Shown here in pieces: positions 46,096 to 58,545 of a stretch of 64,000 nt of DNA. The stretch spans positions 14,694,001-14,758,000 of the forward strand of contig OY292275.1 in NCBI GenBank assembly GCA_958496175.1, given 5' to 3'. Position 1 is the stretch's first letter. Each line of letters opens with the position of its first letter. The stretch comes from Sisyra terminalis. Lineage: Eukaryota; Arthropoda; Insecta; Neuroptera; Sisyridae. The notes below the pieces were generated by a model. The model was not told where the DNA came from. It saw only the letters and a program-made list of their open reading frames with translations, and did no database searches. The translations under genes and the position numbers were made by a program.

Positions 46096-49000
46096 ATTAG
46101 ACCTTAGAAAATACGGCTGCTGAATGTGAATAGATCCAAAAGCTCAATTTATTTGTTGTTACATTAGTAAAAATAAGATTAATATGATACTTATGAACAA
46201 AATTCTACGTAAAATATTTCGAAAGCTTGTTTTAAAAAAGTAAAAAAAAAAAACACTTTTCTTACAAAAGAGAAAACATTTTAATGATTTCAAGTCTAAA
46301 AAATTTTTTAAGTATGGCATTTGAACAACTTTAACTTTTTTCCATGCAATCAAATCAAAGTATGAGCTTGAAACTTAACAAAACTATGTCAAAGCTTTTC
46401 AAATTCCAAAGAGCTTTTACCGTTTCAATCGAACAAACAGTACATACTTTGAAAGATACTCCTTTAATCACTTTATTACTAGTATTTAATATAGGATGAT
46501 AAATTTCTTTTGAAAGCTTTTATGTTATTATTCAAGCTTTATAGTTACAAAAATCATAGTGAACATTCATTTATAAAAGCTTTCATGTTTATTGTTGTAG
46601 CTTTTTTAATTCGATTAAAAAATGTCGACTACACTTTTCATAGGTGTAAGGATTGAAATAAATTGAATAAAATGACAAATTTTAAGTACCTCCCGGTTGT
46701 TATATCGTTTCAATTCAGTTTCGGTTTTTTTAAATACATGAGATACGTTTTTTATTCTTTAACCTTTTTCATAATAATCGAAACGGAACATTCATTTCAA
46801 TGGAAAATCCTTCCAATCTAGTTTACGAATGATGAAAATTCTTTATACGTAATTTGATTAAATTTGAAAGCTTATCGCGACATATATGTTACATTATTTA
46901 TGTGGGAATCCGTCAAAGCTTTTTTTACAATACTCAATTCAAATTGAGCAATATTTCATTGGATTGAAAAATCGTTACGATGTAATTGCATGTCTTAAAG
47001 TCATTTAAAGTTCTCCTTTTAAGAATAATCGGCTGAAAAATTTAAACGTGTAATAATTTGCGTAAAAAGCATTCAGTCCTTTTTAAATTGAATTTAATTT
47101 ATTGTCGATGGGTTTTATACGTTTTAATAATAATCGATTTGTGTTAAATTGAATTTACAAAGTTTTATATTGCGAGAAATATAAAATGTGTTTCGTTTAT
47201 CTGATAGTTTTAGAGATTGAAGTGAAAATATGGAGCGAGATTTTCAGAGGATGAAAATGATTTTATAAAATATTTCCTTCAAAAATTACTATGCTTACAA
47301 TGTTTTACAAAGTGCACATATGGAGAGACGCTTCACTCAATTCCATTCATGGCATGATGGAAAATTGCATTTGTGTCGGGTTTTACGTATTTTTATTAGA
47401 TTAAATGGGTGATTTGAGTCTTATCTCTATCCTTAAATAATATTTATAGGAAATATTTCCTTTCGTATATTACCAATATTGGGAATAGAAAATTTTCTAA
47501 TGCCAAATTGCGAATAATACACAAGTGGATTCTTATTTTTTATTATCTAAAATAATTTAATACCCAAACACTGCTTTTTAAAAAAGTAATACCAAAAAGT
47601 TACTTTAAATTTTTTCCCAAAACTTCAGAAATAATGAATTTGTTATAATGGTAAAAAGATTGATTAAATTAAAATGTATGTTCTTAAAAAGATGCATACT
47701 ATAAACTGTCGAAATAAGTAAACAGTTTTAAAATTTTGGGTTCTAAAAATATTACTCTATAAGTGTCTTTTCTATAATTGTTTACTATTAAAAACTTTGT
47801 CATGTCCTTTTTTTTTACCCTATATAAATAAAATTAGTAATGTACTGCTAATAAAATGAGTTTCCAAGTTTGAATGAGCATTCACGTAGTTTGTTCCTTT
47901 TAGAGCTATAGGTCCTTAAAATGATATTTTGTGAAATATGAAGATCCTTCATATTTTCTTTAATATTTTTTTTGGAAACCAAAAATGCATTGGAGAGTCT
48001 TAGAACTATGAAGTTGGAGTTAAAATATTTATATTTAGCAGAGCCTTAGCAACCGGGAGATTAATACAGCTGCATACTTAAAAACAAATTTTTCTGGAAC
48101 GTTTGTAAGGAGAACTTTTGCTTTGCTCAAAACGAATAATATTTTTCCGTGGGGTGTATAAAATTTCAAATTTTTATGATTAATATCGATTATTATTATC
48201 GATAGTTTTGCAGGATTAAACTTTGTAGATGAATTCCCCATAACGTTTTAAGTTCACTAAAATAAAACAATAGTTCTAGAATCTTTTTTTTAGTGTTATT
48301 TAGCAAAGAACCAAACCTTTATTTTATTTTTTAAGAAAGCTTATTAAAAATGCTTGCTTCAATAAAATCACTCTATTATTCTTAGACTCACTACCTTAAA
48401 ATATTTGCAAATCAGTTTCAGCTAAATTTATCAAAAAATTAAAATGAAACACATTACAGCAATCCGCAAGTGGTTTAAGCAATGTGTATCCAATATATTT
48501 GTCAGCAGTGTGATCATTGTTATTCAAGTACGATTAAAACAGGAAATTGTAGCAATAACAATATTCTTCATTTGTTTTGATTAAAGATATTCTTCGCGTG
48601 CTTATCCAAATAAATGTAGGACATGATGGAAAAATAATTAATTAATGAAAAAAGAAATACATACTAAAATGACTGTGATATTGTTAGCTTTTTTAAAAAT
48701 CAATATATTATTTAATTGCTATACAAAACACATATTTGCTAGTGAACATTACGGTAGTTCTTTTAAAATGTAGAGAATCCAATAAAAATGGAAATTTTTG
48801 ATAGAAAAATAGGTGGTGCATAAATGCTAAAAATCGTTTGAAAAATACTATAAAGAACCCCCAACTGTTGAATAAAATCGAAAAAATACGAATAATTAAG
48901 GAAAAATATCTATAATGTGGTAATTTCAACTTTCAAAACACAGATAATCAATACAGCAAGTTAACATAATATGCAATCTTAGCTTGTGATTGATTTTATT

Positions 49001-50885
49001 TGAAATACAGTGGAACCTTATTTAAGTTTTACTTTTATAGCTTGACAACTTCTTCAAATTGAAGCAATAGAGTGATTCTTTGATAATGTTTTTTATAAGG
49101 AGACCGAAAAATATCGTCGTTTTTGAATTTATTATCATTTAGTTGCCATTTACTTGCTTATATAAGTTATATCAAAGTTTTACTAAAGACATTTTATGAT
49201 TACAGTGATTAAAAAATTACAAAAATTTTCTTACTCTGATAGCTTTATTGAATAATTGACAAATATCCAAAACTATACAAACTCGATTTTGAATGCTTTT
49301 CGAATTTTACAACGTAGTTTGATTTACTATTAAATACCATTTTTAGTATTTATCCAAGTTCATTTTATGTTTCTTAATACCAAATGTTTTATAAATTCAA
49401 ATTCAATAACTTTCAGTCCTCCTATTTGTACCAACCATGAATTATAAGAAATTTAAACAATAAGTTGTTAAGGGAGTTAGGGAGTATCAAATTTATGTCA
49501 GCCAGCTGAAGAGCTGTAAAATTTTCTTAATCAATCATGGTCGATCAATCAGGTACCCAAAAGGTCCCAAGAATTGTCAAAAGAGAAAACTCAACTCTGG
49601 AACACGGTATGGCAAAACTTTTTTTCCAAAGAAAAACTTTGGAAAAAAAATAAGAAGGGGTGATATTACCCTACTCTCTATAATTGTTCATAGTTGTTCC
49701 ATCGGATTTCTATTTTTCTATTTATTTCGCTACATTATTATCTAAGTGGTTACAAAATTTAAAACTTACATGATGTTGAAATTAAATAATTTTAACATAA
49801 TATTTTCTTTAGAAATCAATAGATTTTCACTATTTCGACATAAAAAATTTCCACAACCTAGACACCAAAAGGTTGTAATCTTGAGGCTTATTGTATCATC
49901 GATTTAAAATGAAAATTTGTCTTAAAATTTTGTGTTTTAATTGTATATTAAAAACACGGTATTACTTTTCAATCCCCCTAATATATATTAAATTAAATCG
50001 ATATTCAGTGTAAATCAAGTATATCAAGCAAGTATATCAGATGGTATCAGGTTTGTCCATTGAGGTCCAAAAAAATAATCACAGCTTTTATAACTCGAAA
50101 AATTTTATTGGTCTCTATAACTCTTTTATAATCATTCAATGTGAACTCAATAACTGGATTTATCTTGACAAGAATTGTGTTTTTTTTATTTTGAACCACA
50201 AATCTTCATTTTGTTCTTACTAATACAAATTCAAAGTTTTCAATTAAATTTTATATTGAAAAATTAATTTTATGTTTAAAAATGTTCACCCTTTTTATTA
50301 TAATTAGTTTCTCTTACTTGAAACCTCGTTTACTCGAATTCCAATATATTCAATTTTATTTCCTCTTATGCTTTTGATCTCATGTTGAATTGATTGCTAT
50401 GAATTTCATATTAATAATTTGACAAAGCTTAAAGTAGCTTGGAGCATGGTACAAAGAAGTAAGGGCGTTTTTTATAAATAAAGTAATAAAATCGAGTGCC
50501 TAAATATCCGGTTACTAACTCCACCTTATTGAACATGTAAAAACTAATGTTATTTGCAAAATAATTATCTTAACTCGTAATTAAGCTAAAATTGTCTACA
50601 ATGACAAAAATAGAATCAAAATCGATCCCTTTTCTACTAATAAATTTTTAATATCATTTTAATAATTAGCTACAAAACACATTTACCCTTCCATTTTTTG
50701 GTAAGTCTCCCTATTTAAGCGTTTTCATTCACATGCACTAGTCAATCAATAAAAAAACTATGAAAGGCCCAACCGAACTAATTACTAGTTAAAAAGCTCT
50801 TCAATGTGTATTTATAAGGAACAATGAAAACAATATATAGGTCAGTCCTATCTAAAACTACGTAAATATAGTTCGTCTATGACTA
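46096..50885. other. Intron sequence, no recognisable feature
   Basis: Nearly 5 kb of the 14-kb intron with AT-rich sequence, short random frames (for example 48708-48929 -) and no clear transposon borders or conserved exon. Confidence 0.5.
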
Positions 50886-51128
50886 GTGTACGTCAAAGAG
50901 AATCAATTTCATAATAATAAACACATTCTGTCCTTTCGTATTATTACGATTACGAAAAATGGTGCATGTAGTTTGTGTGGGGGTTGCGTGTCGGATATTG
51001 TTACTAAAAACCACCCAACCCTCTGTATTTTAATGGCGCCAGTGGCAGTAACAGTGACCACACTTGTTACATTCAGCATTTCTAAACGGCTCATAACAAT
51101 TTCTATACTGCATTCGTTATGTGGATGA
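50886..51128. other. Locally GC-richer block open on both strands, unexplained
   Basis: The + strand has an 80-codon frame (..SLCGGCVSDIVTKNHPTL..) and the - strand a 61-codon frame (..NVTSVVTVTATGAIKIQRVG..) over the same bases. Base composition is clearly higher in G and C than the flanks. Neither product is recognised. It may be a conserved regulatory block or a decayed element. Not called as a gene. Confidence 0.25.
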
Positions 51129-52379
51129 ATTTAATTGAGTGACACATGCATAGAATTTAAATGAATTTCATGAAAACAAATCGACGAGGGTATTTTTCAA
51201 AATATCTACTTAATAATTAGATATCCCCACACTAGCCAAGTAATTACCCACCAAACGAAACAAGGCGAAAACGTTTTTCAAATAATATTGGCTTACACTT
51301 TCGTAACATATAATACTTTCTCGTGGTTGGTGAAATGGGAACAGTGGATTAAATGGCTGGCTTAACGCTACTTGAACTTATCGTTAAGTGGCTTTATGGA
51401 GCTTCTAAAATGAAAAGCTTACTTTTATTTAGTATGAGCCACTGTGGTCGACTTTACCGTAAATGAAGTTGCGGTTATAAATCTTTTTTAACCGTGTCAC
51501 TCAGTGTCATTCTGTGGTGTCGATTGAAACGTCCGGGAAATTCATTTTGAAAGTAATTTTCGTAGCTTAACCAAAGTGACAGGCAGTGCCAATCAAAATA
51601 CTGCGGAAAATAAAAGAAATTTATGTGGTCTATAGTTGGAACAATGACCTTTCAATAGATCTCCAAAAAAATACTTTCTTACGCTGGTATTTACAAGAAT
51701 AAAACTCAATAAAATACTGTTTTCTAGGAACACCATAAGTATTATTTTTAAACTAGGGATTTTTATCACAGTTTTACTCTATTTGTTTTATTATTTATAC
51801 AGTAATTAACAAAATAACTCCTATGATTAAATAAGTACAGAACACGAAACATAACAATTAGAATGGAAATTTCCTACTTTCTAAGCGTGAAATAAATTAT
51901 TTCAAAGTTCAAAAAAATAAATGCATATTCATATAAATTCATATAAAAAATTGAAAAAAAATAATACGTACTGACAATTATTATATTAAAGTCTTTGAAA
52001 GTTTGAAAGTATGAAGGACTTTAAAACAGGAAAAAAGTTATTTTAATTTCAATAAAAGCTTGTAAAAAGGCAAAGGAAAAACGCGGGGATTGGTTAAAAC
52101 TTACATCTTTGGTGTTTAATTACGTTTTTATTCACTTCATATTTTATCCATTACATGATGTTAAAGTATTAAAAAATGACATTTTTATTTTATTGGTCAA
52201 ATATTCATTTAAAGATTATTTTTAAATATTTAAACTGGTTTAATTTTGATTTAGCAATCTGTTTTCCAATTATTAAAGTTATTTTTTTTTTATTTTATTA
52301 TTTAAAATCCCTAGGGTCTTGCAAGACTTGCTTATATTTGGCTCACATTAACATTCACATAATTTTTCTCAGATTGGTT
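51129..52379. other. Intron sequence, no recognisable feature
   Basis: AT-rich, no gene. About 51300-51560 is slightly GC-richer but shows no motif. Confidence 0.45.
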
Positions 52380-52960
52380 CTTCTCGCAATATTTAGCACA
52401 TGAAAATAATGATCAATATGTATTGGTATAACTCTGCAGCTTTGAGAAATCTGATGGACGCTTGAATCCCTCAAACTATGTTCAGGCATTCCTTGATATC
52501 CTATTGTACTTTGCACTGCTCCGTTTCCTCTCTGTAATTCTGGCATTCCAGGAGGGTATGGTCTTCCGTTAATTCACCCCATTTCCTGCATCCCGTCTTT
52601 TCCCCAGTCATCAGGTGAGAAGATTTTTTTATTATTGAGTTGGGTTATTAAGGATGAGGTTAGTTGAGCTTTAACACTGCAACCTCAGAGTTGATTGTGC
52701 TTCCTGGGTCCCTAATTCACCTAGTTAAGACCAAGCAGTCGAGCAAATCTCAGCACTAATCGCACTAGATCCTGAGACTCAATTTAGAGGTCAATTTAGT
52801 AAAATCAGCTTTTTGACTGATGGATACTGTATTATCTCTCCTAATTAGGGTACCAAGAGGTGGAACAACTCAGCATTGTTTGTTTCACCCGTTGTAGTTT
52901 TTGGGGATGGCAGCTAAAAGTTTTAGAAGCATAAAATAATCAATTTTGTTGGTACCAAAA
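52380..52960 (-). pseudogene. Possible RNase-H-like tail of a non-LTR retrotransposon, heavily decayed
   Basis: Read leftward with several stops and frameshifts: ..SISQKADFTKLTSKLSL.., then LMTGEKTGCRKWGELTEDHT, LLECQNYREE and ..ASIRFLKAAEL. The order resembles the end of jockey-type ORF2 (an NE.AD.LAK RNase-H motif, then a C..C.E..E...HLL.EC.. tail and a final FL...GL). The block is GC-richer than the surrounding intron. Assignment is by resemblance only. Confidence 0.35.
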
Positions 52961-54199
52961 AAGTTGAAAAAATTTAACATAAATCTTCTAAATTATAAAC
53001 TAAAAGCATACGCTTTTTATGTTAAATTTTTTTCGAAGATTTATTGTAACTTTTCCATCAACTGTATTTCTTTCTGATTTTTTTCTGTTGTATAAAAAGT
53101 CACTATCATAGGAGACTTTAAGGCATCTCTCAAGAGCACTGTAGTTCCAAGCTTCTCTCTAATTCAACTAGTTTCAGGAACTTAGGAAGAACAAAATAGT
53201 TCCTGAACATTTTTGAAAATAATCAATCGATCTACAATTTGAATATTAATATTTGGAATATTAAACTTCGTTTTGTCTTCTGCTTAATTTTATGTTTTGG
53301 AACATAAAGGTTGACAAGTCGGGGCTGAACTTCAAGTGAAAAAATTTTAAAAGAGTAAAAAGCTCTACTAACATTCATACAGGATCCAGCTTTCAACAAT
53401 CTCATGTTGACAACAGTATAATTAAAACTTGAAATTTTTGTAAGACTTCGTTCATTTTGTCGATTATTAATGCTCCAAAAAAAAAATATAAAACAATGAA
53501 ATTGATGTTCAATAATGACCCACCAATATAAAAAATATTTCAAGTTATAACAACTGAGACAACATAGAGACGGAAACGGACTTAAAATTTAATATAATTA
53601 CTTTCAAAGTCTAAACTAATAAGAACAAAATAATATATATCGTATAGAACGTTTTCATAGAGATTTTTTCATTGCAATTTTCAATTTAGTTCTTATTCTT
53701 TTGAAAACATTAATAATATACTTTTATTTACTATGAAATATAGAACAAAGTTTCGAAAGCATTGATTAATTTTAATTATATTTTCTAATATTGTCATCGA
53801 TTTTAATTCGCTTAAAATAAATTACAAACGCTCATGTTTGCTTCAAATAGTGAAAATTCAAACTTGAAACACGAAGCATGAAACAATGTAAGTAATTAAT
53901 CGCAATTATAATTTATAAATGATTTGATATTCAAAACCATGAATATTTGCTTAAAAACTTTGGGTTGAGGACTGGGGATAATAGGGCTTTTGTTTGTCAA
54001 ATAACCGTACATTAGCAAATAATAACTTAATACAAAAGGATAATACTTTATCTCTCTATTATTGATATTATTTGTCAGAATTGTAAATGTAGAAGCTTGT
54101 CATCCAGATTTGATTAATTTTTTTGACAAATTTCACAGAAAAATAATAGTTGTGTCAATAGATTTTTCTATTGATATTTTTTTATATAAAAAATAAAAC
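52961..54199. other. Intron sequence, no recognisable feature
   Basis: AT-rich. The 103-codon minus-strand frame at 53232-53543 has no recognised motif or splice context. Not called as a gene. Confidence 0.4.
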
Positions 54200-54339
54200 T
54201 TATAATACAACAAGGTACTTGTATACCATATTTTTTTCTCTAGCACCTACTCCTTTTAATTTGGTTGCAAAACCGAAGAATTTCATATTTTTTTTACTTA
54301 AGTATTTATACATATGTATACATTTTATTATCATTTTTA

Positions 54340-54800
54340 CGATGTTCATAATGTTAATATAGTTAGTTGTATAATAATATTCTCTAGTAATTATTTCATT
54401 TACCATTTATTTAATCGATTTTTTTAATTTATTTTTTTCTGTCCATTTAAAAGTATTTTTTAATCTAATTCATATATCGATAGAGCCTGAATAACGTTAG
54501 TGCATAAAACCATCCATATTGTCGTATACGTATTCGTATATGAAATGGATTGACTGTGGGTGTGGTCTTGTTAAATTTTCAAAACTTCAATAACCAAAAC
54601 AAATGAATATCTTTAAATCTCGCAATCTTATTGGCTACTTGCGTTAATAACCTTTTCTATTGGAATGTGTATGCTGTGAAAAGATAGTGGAGTATTTAAA
54701 TTATTCTACTTGTATTAACTATAGACGTTTATCGCTTACTACACTGAGCATATATTAAGCTTATTAATAGTTATGGTAAAATAATTTCCTAAAATATTTT
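54340..54800 (+). repeat. Dispersed repeat, copy 2 (partner 12280-12930)
   Basis: Shares with the first copy, in order: AATTATTTCATTTACC, GTGCATAAAACCATCCATAT, GATTGACTGTGGGTGTGG, CAAAACAAATGAATATCT and GAGCATATATTAAGCTTATT. Diverged and without clear ends. It shows the same old element in the upstream region and in the channel's large intron. Confidence 0.6.
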
Positions 54801-57131
54801 TTTAAAAAAATGGAGAAAAAACAATATGAAATTAATAAATAGATACCTGAAAATTTATTCTTATATATGTCCATACATTTATATTGATATTTCGGTTAAA
54901 CAAAAGGAAATTATTCAAATTATTTCTGCAACAACTAATGGCGATGGAGATCTGCAATTTCCAAGATTTTATTAGTACCCAAAAATCTTTTAAGTATCAG
55001 TAAAATAGCTCTTGACTTTTTGCTTAGAATAGAAATATTATTTAAAAAGTTATATTTAAATTATTAAATTTTGTATTCAGTTTTATTCGCATTATCCAAT
55101 GTATTCTTTTATATGTCTTTGAAATCTGTGATATCATTTCACTATATAATGAGAGATTTCTACAAAATAAACACTTGTAAATATATTGGTCCACTCATGT
55201 GAACAATTATAATCCATTCAAACTATAATCTACCTCATTATCAATTCAATATCATTCTCATTAAATTTCTCAGCAAATTTAAAATAAACTACTTTATATT
55301 TTTCTTTTGAATTGATTTCAATTTTTGGCAATTGATTTGTCAATTTTCCCCCTTTGAAAGTTAGCTTAGATAACTATTCATTTTACCTATTACTACCGTA
55401 GGCAAAAATTCACTTCATCCACAATTGAATTCTCTGCATTGTTATATTAAATATAGTGTGTGTTTTTTATTCGCCTTTACCAAAAATTTCTAGAAATTCT
55501 TGTTATCTTTTATGGCTTTATAGTAGATTGAAATGAAACAATATTATTTCCTTTTATAAATTTTTAATGAAGGCAAATGCATTTTGCTGTTTTTAGGGCT
55601 CATATTTACCCAAAGCTATCCTTTAAAGTTTCTACTAAACGTAAATGGAAAGACTTGAAAGATTATAAACTAAAAATAAATTCTATCTACCAAAAAATAC
55701 CCTTTATGCGTTTATATAACGAAACTGGGATTATTTCTGAGAAATTATAATGTGAAAGTTTATGTAAGAAAAACGGTAAAATTTTTTGTTTTTAATTTCA
55801 TATATAGGTTTAAGTATTGTAATCCCTTGAACCACCGCCTAGTGATTAAAATAGCCTTTTTAGCTTAAATGTGTTGACCTAAAAAAAGTTTTCAAATCAA
55901 TAAATACGCTTTATAAGAAAATAAAATTGTTTTAAAACTTTAGCTTTATTTATTTACAATCTATCAATTTATTATCACTGTTGACAGTTTTTAGCATGAG
56001 GATAATAATCATGAAATTTGGTTTTTTGTTTTTAAAGTATTTTGTTCTTATAAATTTCTTAAATATGAAAACCATTGAACATACGGGAACACTTCAGTGC
56101 TAGTTAAATTATCCATTATTATAAATCTTTTTTTTTTATGGAATCAATAGTTAACATTAACTATATTTTATATTTGTATATCTTGGTGTGAAAATTGTTT
56201 TCGTTGTTTTAATGAATCAAAGCAAACAAAAAAAATATAATTTTGTGATATCTACCTACCCCCACAAGCGACGGTTAAATCGAAAATTTTGTATATCCAA
56301 TAGTTTTTGATAATCTGAGGTCTGAAAACAATCAATTCTTAATGAAATCAATGTTATAAATATACCTACGTAAAAATTGATTCATATAGTACATATAATG
56401 CTTTAACGATTTAGTGGATACGTTAATATTTATTCTAGCAGTTGCATATATAATTAAAACTAATAGAACTCTGATCGTAGATTATAACTTTAATGATAAA
56501 AAATTATTGAAATTTATGTTGAAATTCTGGCTTTGGATATAATTGATAACTGAATTATATTTTGGTTTGTTGAACTCTTTTTAAATTATCGATAACTCTA
56601 ATTTTTGTTCAAGAGGCAATTTCTTTTTACTGTCAATATAAGTGTCATCATCCTCTTCAATAACTCTACTCTCATTTTCATTTTTAAAATCATTATAATA
56701 ATCTCAATAGTATAAGACATTTTCTATTCCTAACTGTATATTCTCAATCTAATTAGTTTCACCCGTTAAGGAGATATAAAAATAGAAACGTATACTGTTT
56801 TTCTTTGTTGGTAACCTTTGAATTTAAAGTGGAGATAATTTAAGAAACTTTTAATAAATACCGAAAATCGATATTTAAACTTGAAAATACCGGCACTACA
56901 AAGTTGTAAAACTAATTCAAAATACCGGTGTTCAGTATTCTGGTATACCAATATTGCAATCCCTAGTTATAGTTCTTAAATATTATAGGATTCTAATACA
57001 CAATTAACACATCTATAACTTCGACTTTATTGCAATAGAAAAATTGTTATCTGTAGCCCATAAGTACTAACAACAGTGTAATTTTTCTGCTGATGATTAA
57101 ATTGGTATTCATAGTTATTTTTTGATTACAG
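54801..57131. other. Intron sequence, no recognisable gene
   Basis: AT-rich intron up to the S3 exon. A short block at about 56870-56975 (..AATACCGGCAC.., ..AATACCGGTGTTCAGTATTC.., ..CAATATTGCAATCCCTAG) looks like the terminal region of a hAT-type element, but I see no opposite end. Confidence 0.4.
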
Positions 57132-57206
57132 GGTAATATTTGGCAGCAAGTTCTATCATTTCATTTTGTTTTGGAGTTAGTAAACACTATTCCATTTGCT
57201 CTAACG
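57132..57206 (+). CDS. slo2: SLO2/KCNT channel, exon d (S3)
   Basis: 25 codons between GATTACAG and ACG|GTAAGA: GNIWQQVLSFHFVLELVNTI, then PFALT. This matches the S2-S3 linker and S3 of KCNT channels (GNIWEQ..FVLEMINTLPF). It is in phase with both neighbours. Confidence 0.93.
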
Positions 57207-57278
57207 GTAAGAAGCAACACCATTTACGATTTTTCTGGAATACCATACAACTAAACATCAACTAAAAAATTGTTTCAG

Positions 57279-57362
57279 TTACTATGGCCTCCATTAAGAA
57301 ACTTATTCATACCGGTATTCCTAAACTGCTGGCTGGCAAAGCATTCCCTGGAGAATATGTTC
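57279..57362 (+). CDS. slo2: SLO2/KCNT channel, exon e (S4)
   Basis: 28 codons between TTGTTTCAG and [29 protein letters not shown], then KHSLENMF. The [19 protein letters not shown] block is almost invariant in SLO2 channels. It is the S4 segment, which in this family lacks the regular arginine ladder of voltage sensors: only one R and one K are seen here. Introns on either side are 72 and 69 bases. Confidence 0.95.
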
Positions 57363-57431
57363 GTGAGTATTAATCACATAATCGACACAACAATAACAGT
57401 TTATGCCAACTAATTATTTGTCAATTTCCAG

Positions 57432-57526
57432 AACGATTTGCATCGCGCAATGCAGAAATCCCAATCAGCACTATCGCAGCAATTGATGATTCTGTCAGCT
57501 ACACTCTTATGTCTCGTCTTTACCAG
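57432..57526 (+). CDS. slo2: SLO2/KCNT channel, exon f (S4-S5 linker and S5)
   Basis: 31 codons plus two bases between TTTCCAG and AG|GTACTG: NDLHRAMQKSQSALSQQLMI, then LSATLLCLVFT. This is the S4-S5 linker and S5. The family continues with a CGIQH..TVGYGD pore exon. I searched to 64000 and see no such exon, so the next intron exceeds 6.4 kb or the gene is broken. The open frame past the donor (ending about 57663) is intron read-through. Confidence 0.94.
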
Positions 57527-57880
57527 GTACTGTTCAACATCTATTTTGATCGGTTTTAATAACAACCCTTCAATCACAAACCTGTATTGTTTAACCACCC
57601 ACAAGCTTCCACAACAATGCTTTCAGGGTGATAAAGCGCGTGCATCCTCGATATTTATTCTGTGAACGAAAACACGATCAAGTGTCATTATCAACTCGTT
57701 CGACTGTGAAGTTTTCAAATATTATCTGTTAAAATTATTATCAAAGCATATTTTAAGTGGAAAAATATTTTTTGTTAGAGTATTTAAACGATTAACCTTT
57801 TCAAAAAGAGCTGGTTTAAACTTTGGGTGGTCAACTATGGTTGACTAGTCCCATCCTCCTGAAATATCAAAAAGCTAATA
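57527..57880. other. Start of the intron after S5, no recognisable feature
   Basis: Contains the donor GTACTG at its first bases. No pore exon or element border is seen before the palindrome at 57881. Confidence 0.5.
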
Positions 57881-58081
57881 GAATAACTTTGTCATTAATA
57901 GTTTTGTAGTAAACTTTTGTTATTCAAAATATGATTTTTTCGCTGACTTTGAACAGTTATACTGTGTATACAATATATAAGATATATTGCAGTCCAATTT
58001 ATGTAGTATAATTTAATATAATAATATATAAAAATCATACCACCAACATAAATTTGAACAGAAGTTTAATCAAAAATATTC

Positions 58082-58130
58082 GTGACGTATTGCCCAGATA
58101 CGTATTTCGATTGCCAAGCAGCTTCATAAG
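58082..58130 (-). ncRNA. Hammerhead-like core, family A, left arm
   Basis: On the minus strand: CTTATGA (G5 changed to T), then AGCTGCTTGGCAATC, GAAAT, hairpin ACGTAT/ATACGTC. GAAA is kept and the second hairpin ends in GTC, the usual hammerhead cleavage triplet, but two extra bases separate GAA from the hairpin. Confidence 0.35.
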
Positions 58131-58233
58131 TGGTCATCAAGTAGTTTGGATCACTCCGTAACTGCTTTGTGATTTTGTGATGAGTGAATCATCACAAAGC
58201 AGTTACGGAGTGATCCAAACTACTTGATGACCA

Positions 58234-58279
58234 CTGATGAAGGTGCTTGGCAATCAAAATACGTATCTGGGCAATACGT
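58234..58279 (+). ncRNA. Hammerhead-like core, family A, right arm
   Basis: CTGATGA is intact, then AGGTGCTTGGCAATC, AAAAT (GAAA lost), hairpin ACGTAT-CTGGGCA-ATACGTC. Complementary damage to the left arm: each arm keeps the half of the core that the other has lost. Confidence 0.35.
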
Positions 58280-58494
58280 CACGAATATTTTTGTTTGAAC
58301 TTCTGTTCAAATTTATGTTTGTGGTATGATTTTTATATATTATTATATTAAATTATACTACATAAATTGGACTGCAATATATCTTATATATTGTATACAC
58401 AGTATAACTGTTCAAAGTCAGCGAAAAAATCTTATTTTGAATAACAAAAGTTTACTAGAAAACTATTAATGACAAAGTTATTCTTTATTCTTCG

Positions 58495-58545
58495 ATTGCT
58501 TGGCAATCGAAATACGTATCTGGGCAATACGTCACGAATAATTTT
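58495..58545 (+). repeat. Partial family A core copy
   Basis: CGATTGCTTGGCAATCGAAA followed by the ACGTAT/ATACGTC hairpin and ACGAATAATTTTG. It lacks the CTGANGA half, so it is a truncated copy directly after the palindrome. Confidence 0.5.

Larger units (their letters stand above)
57881..58483. mobile_element. 603-bp near-perfect family A palindrome
   Basis: Two arms of nearly 300 bases, inverted around 58182 with a spacer of under 20 bases (TTTGTGATGAGTGAATC). From outside in, each arm reads GAATAACTTTGTCATTAATA, GCTGACTTTGAACAGTTATA, ATTTATGTAGTATAATTTAA, then a family A core and GGATCACTCCGTAACTGCTT. The close match of the arms suggests a recent origin or gene conversion. A partial third copy follows at about 58495-58545. 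Confidence 0.85.

Noticed and set aside
53232..53543. 103-codon minus-strand frame
   Set aside because: No motif recognised and no supporting context within the intron.
57527..57665. Continuation of the open frame after S5
   Set aside because: Lies beyond a GTACTG donor and does not match the CGIQH pore region expected next.
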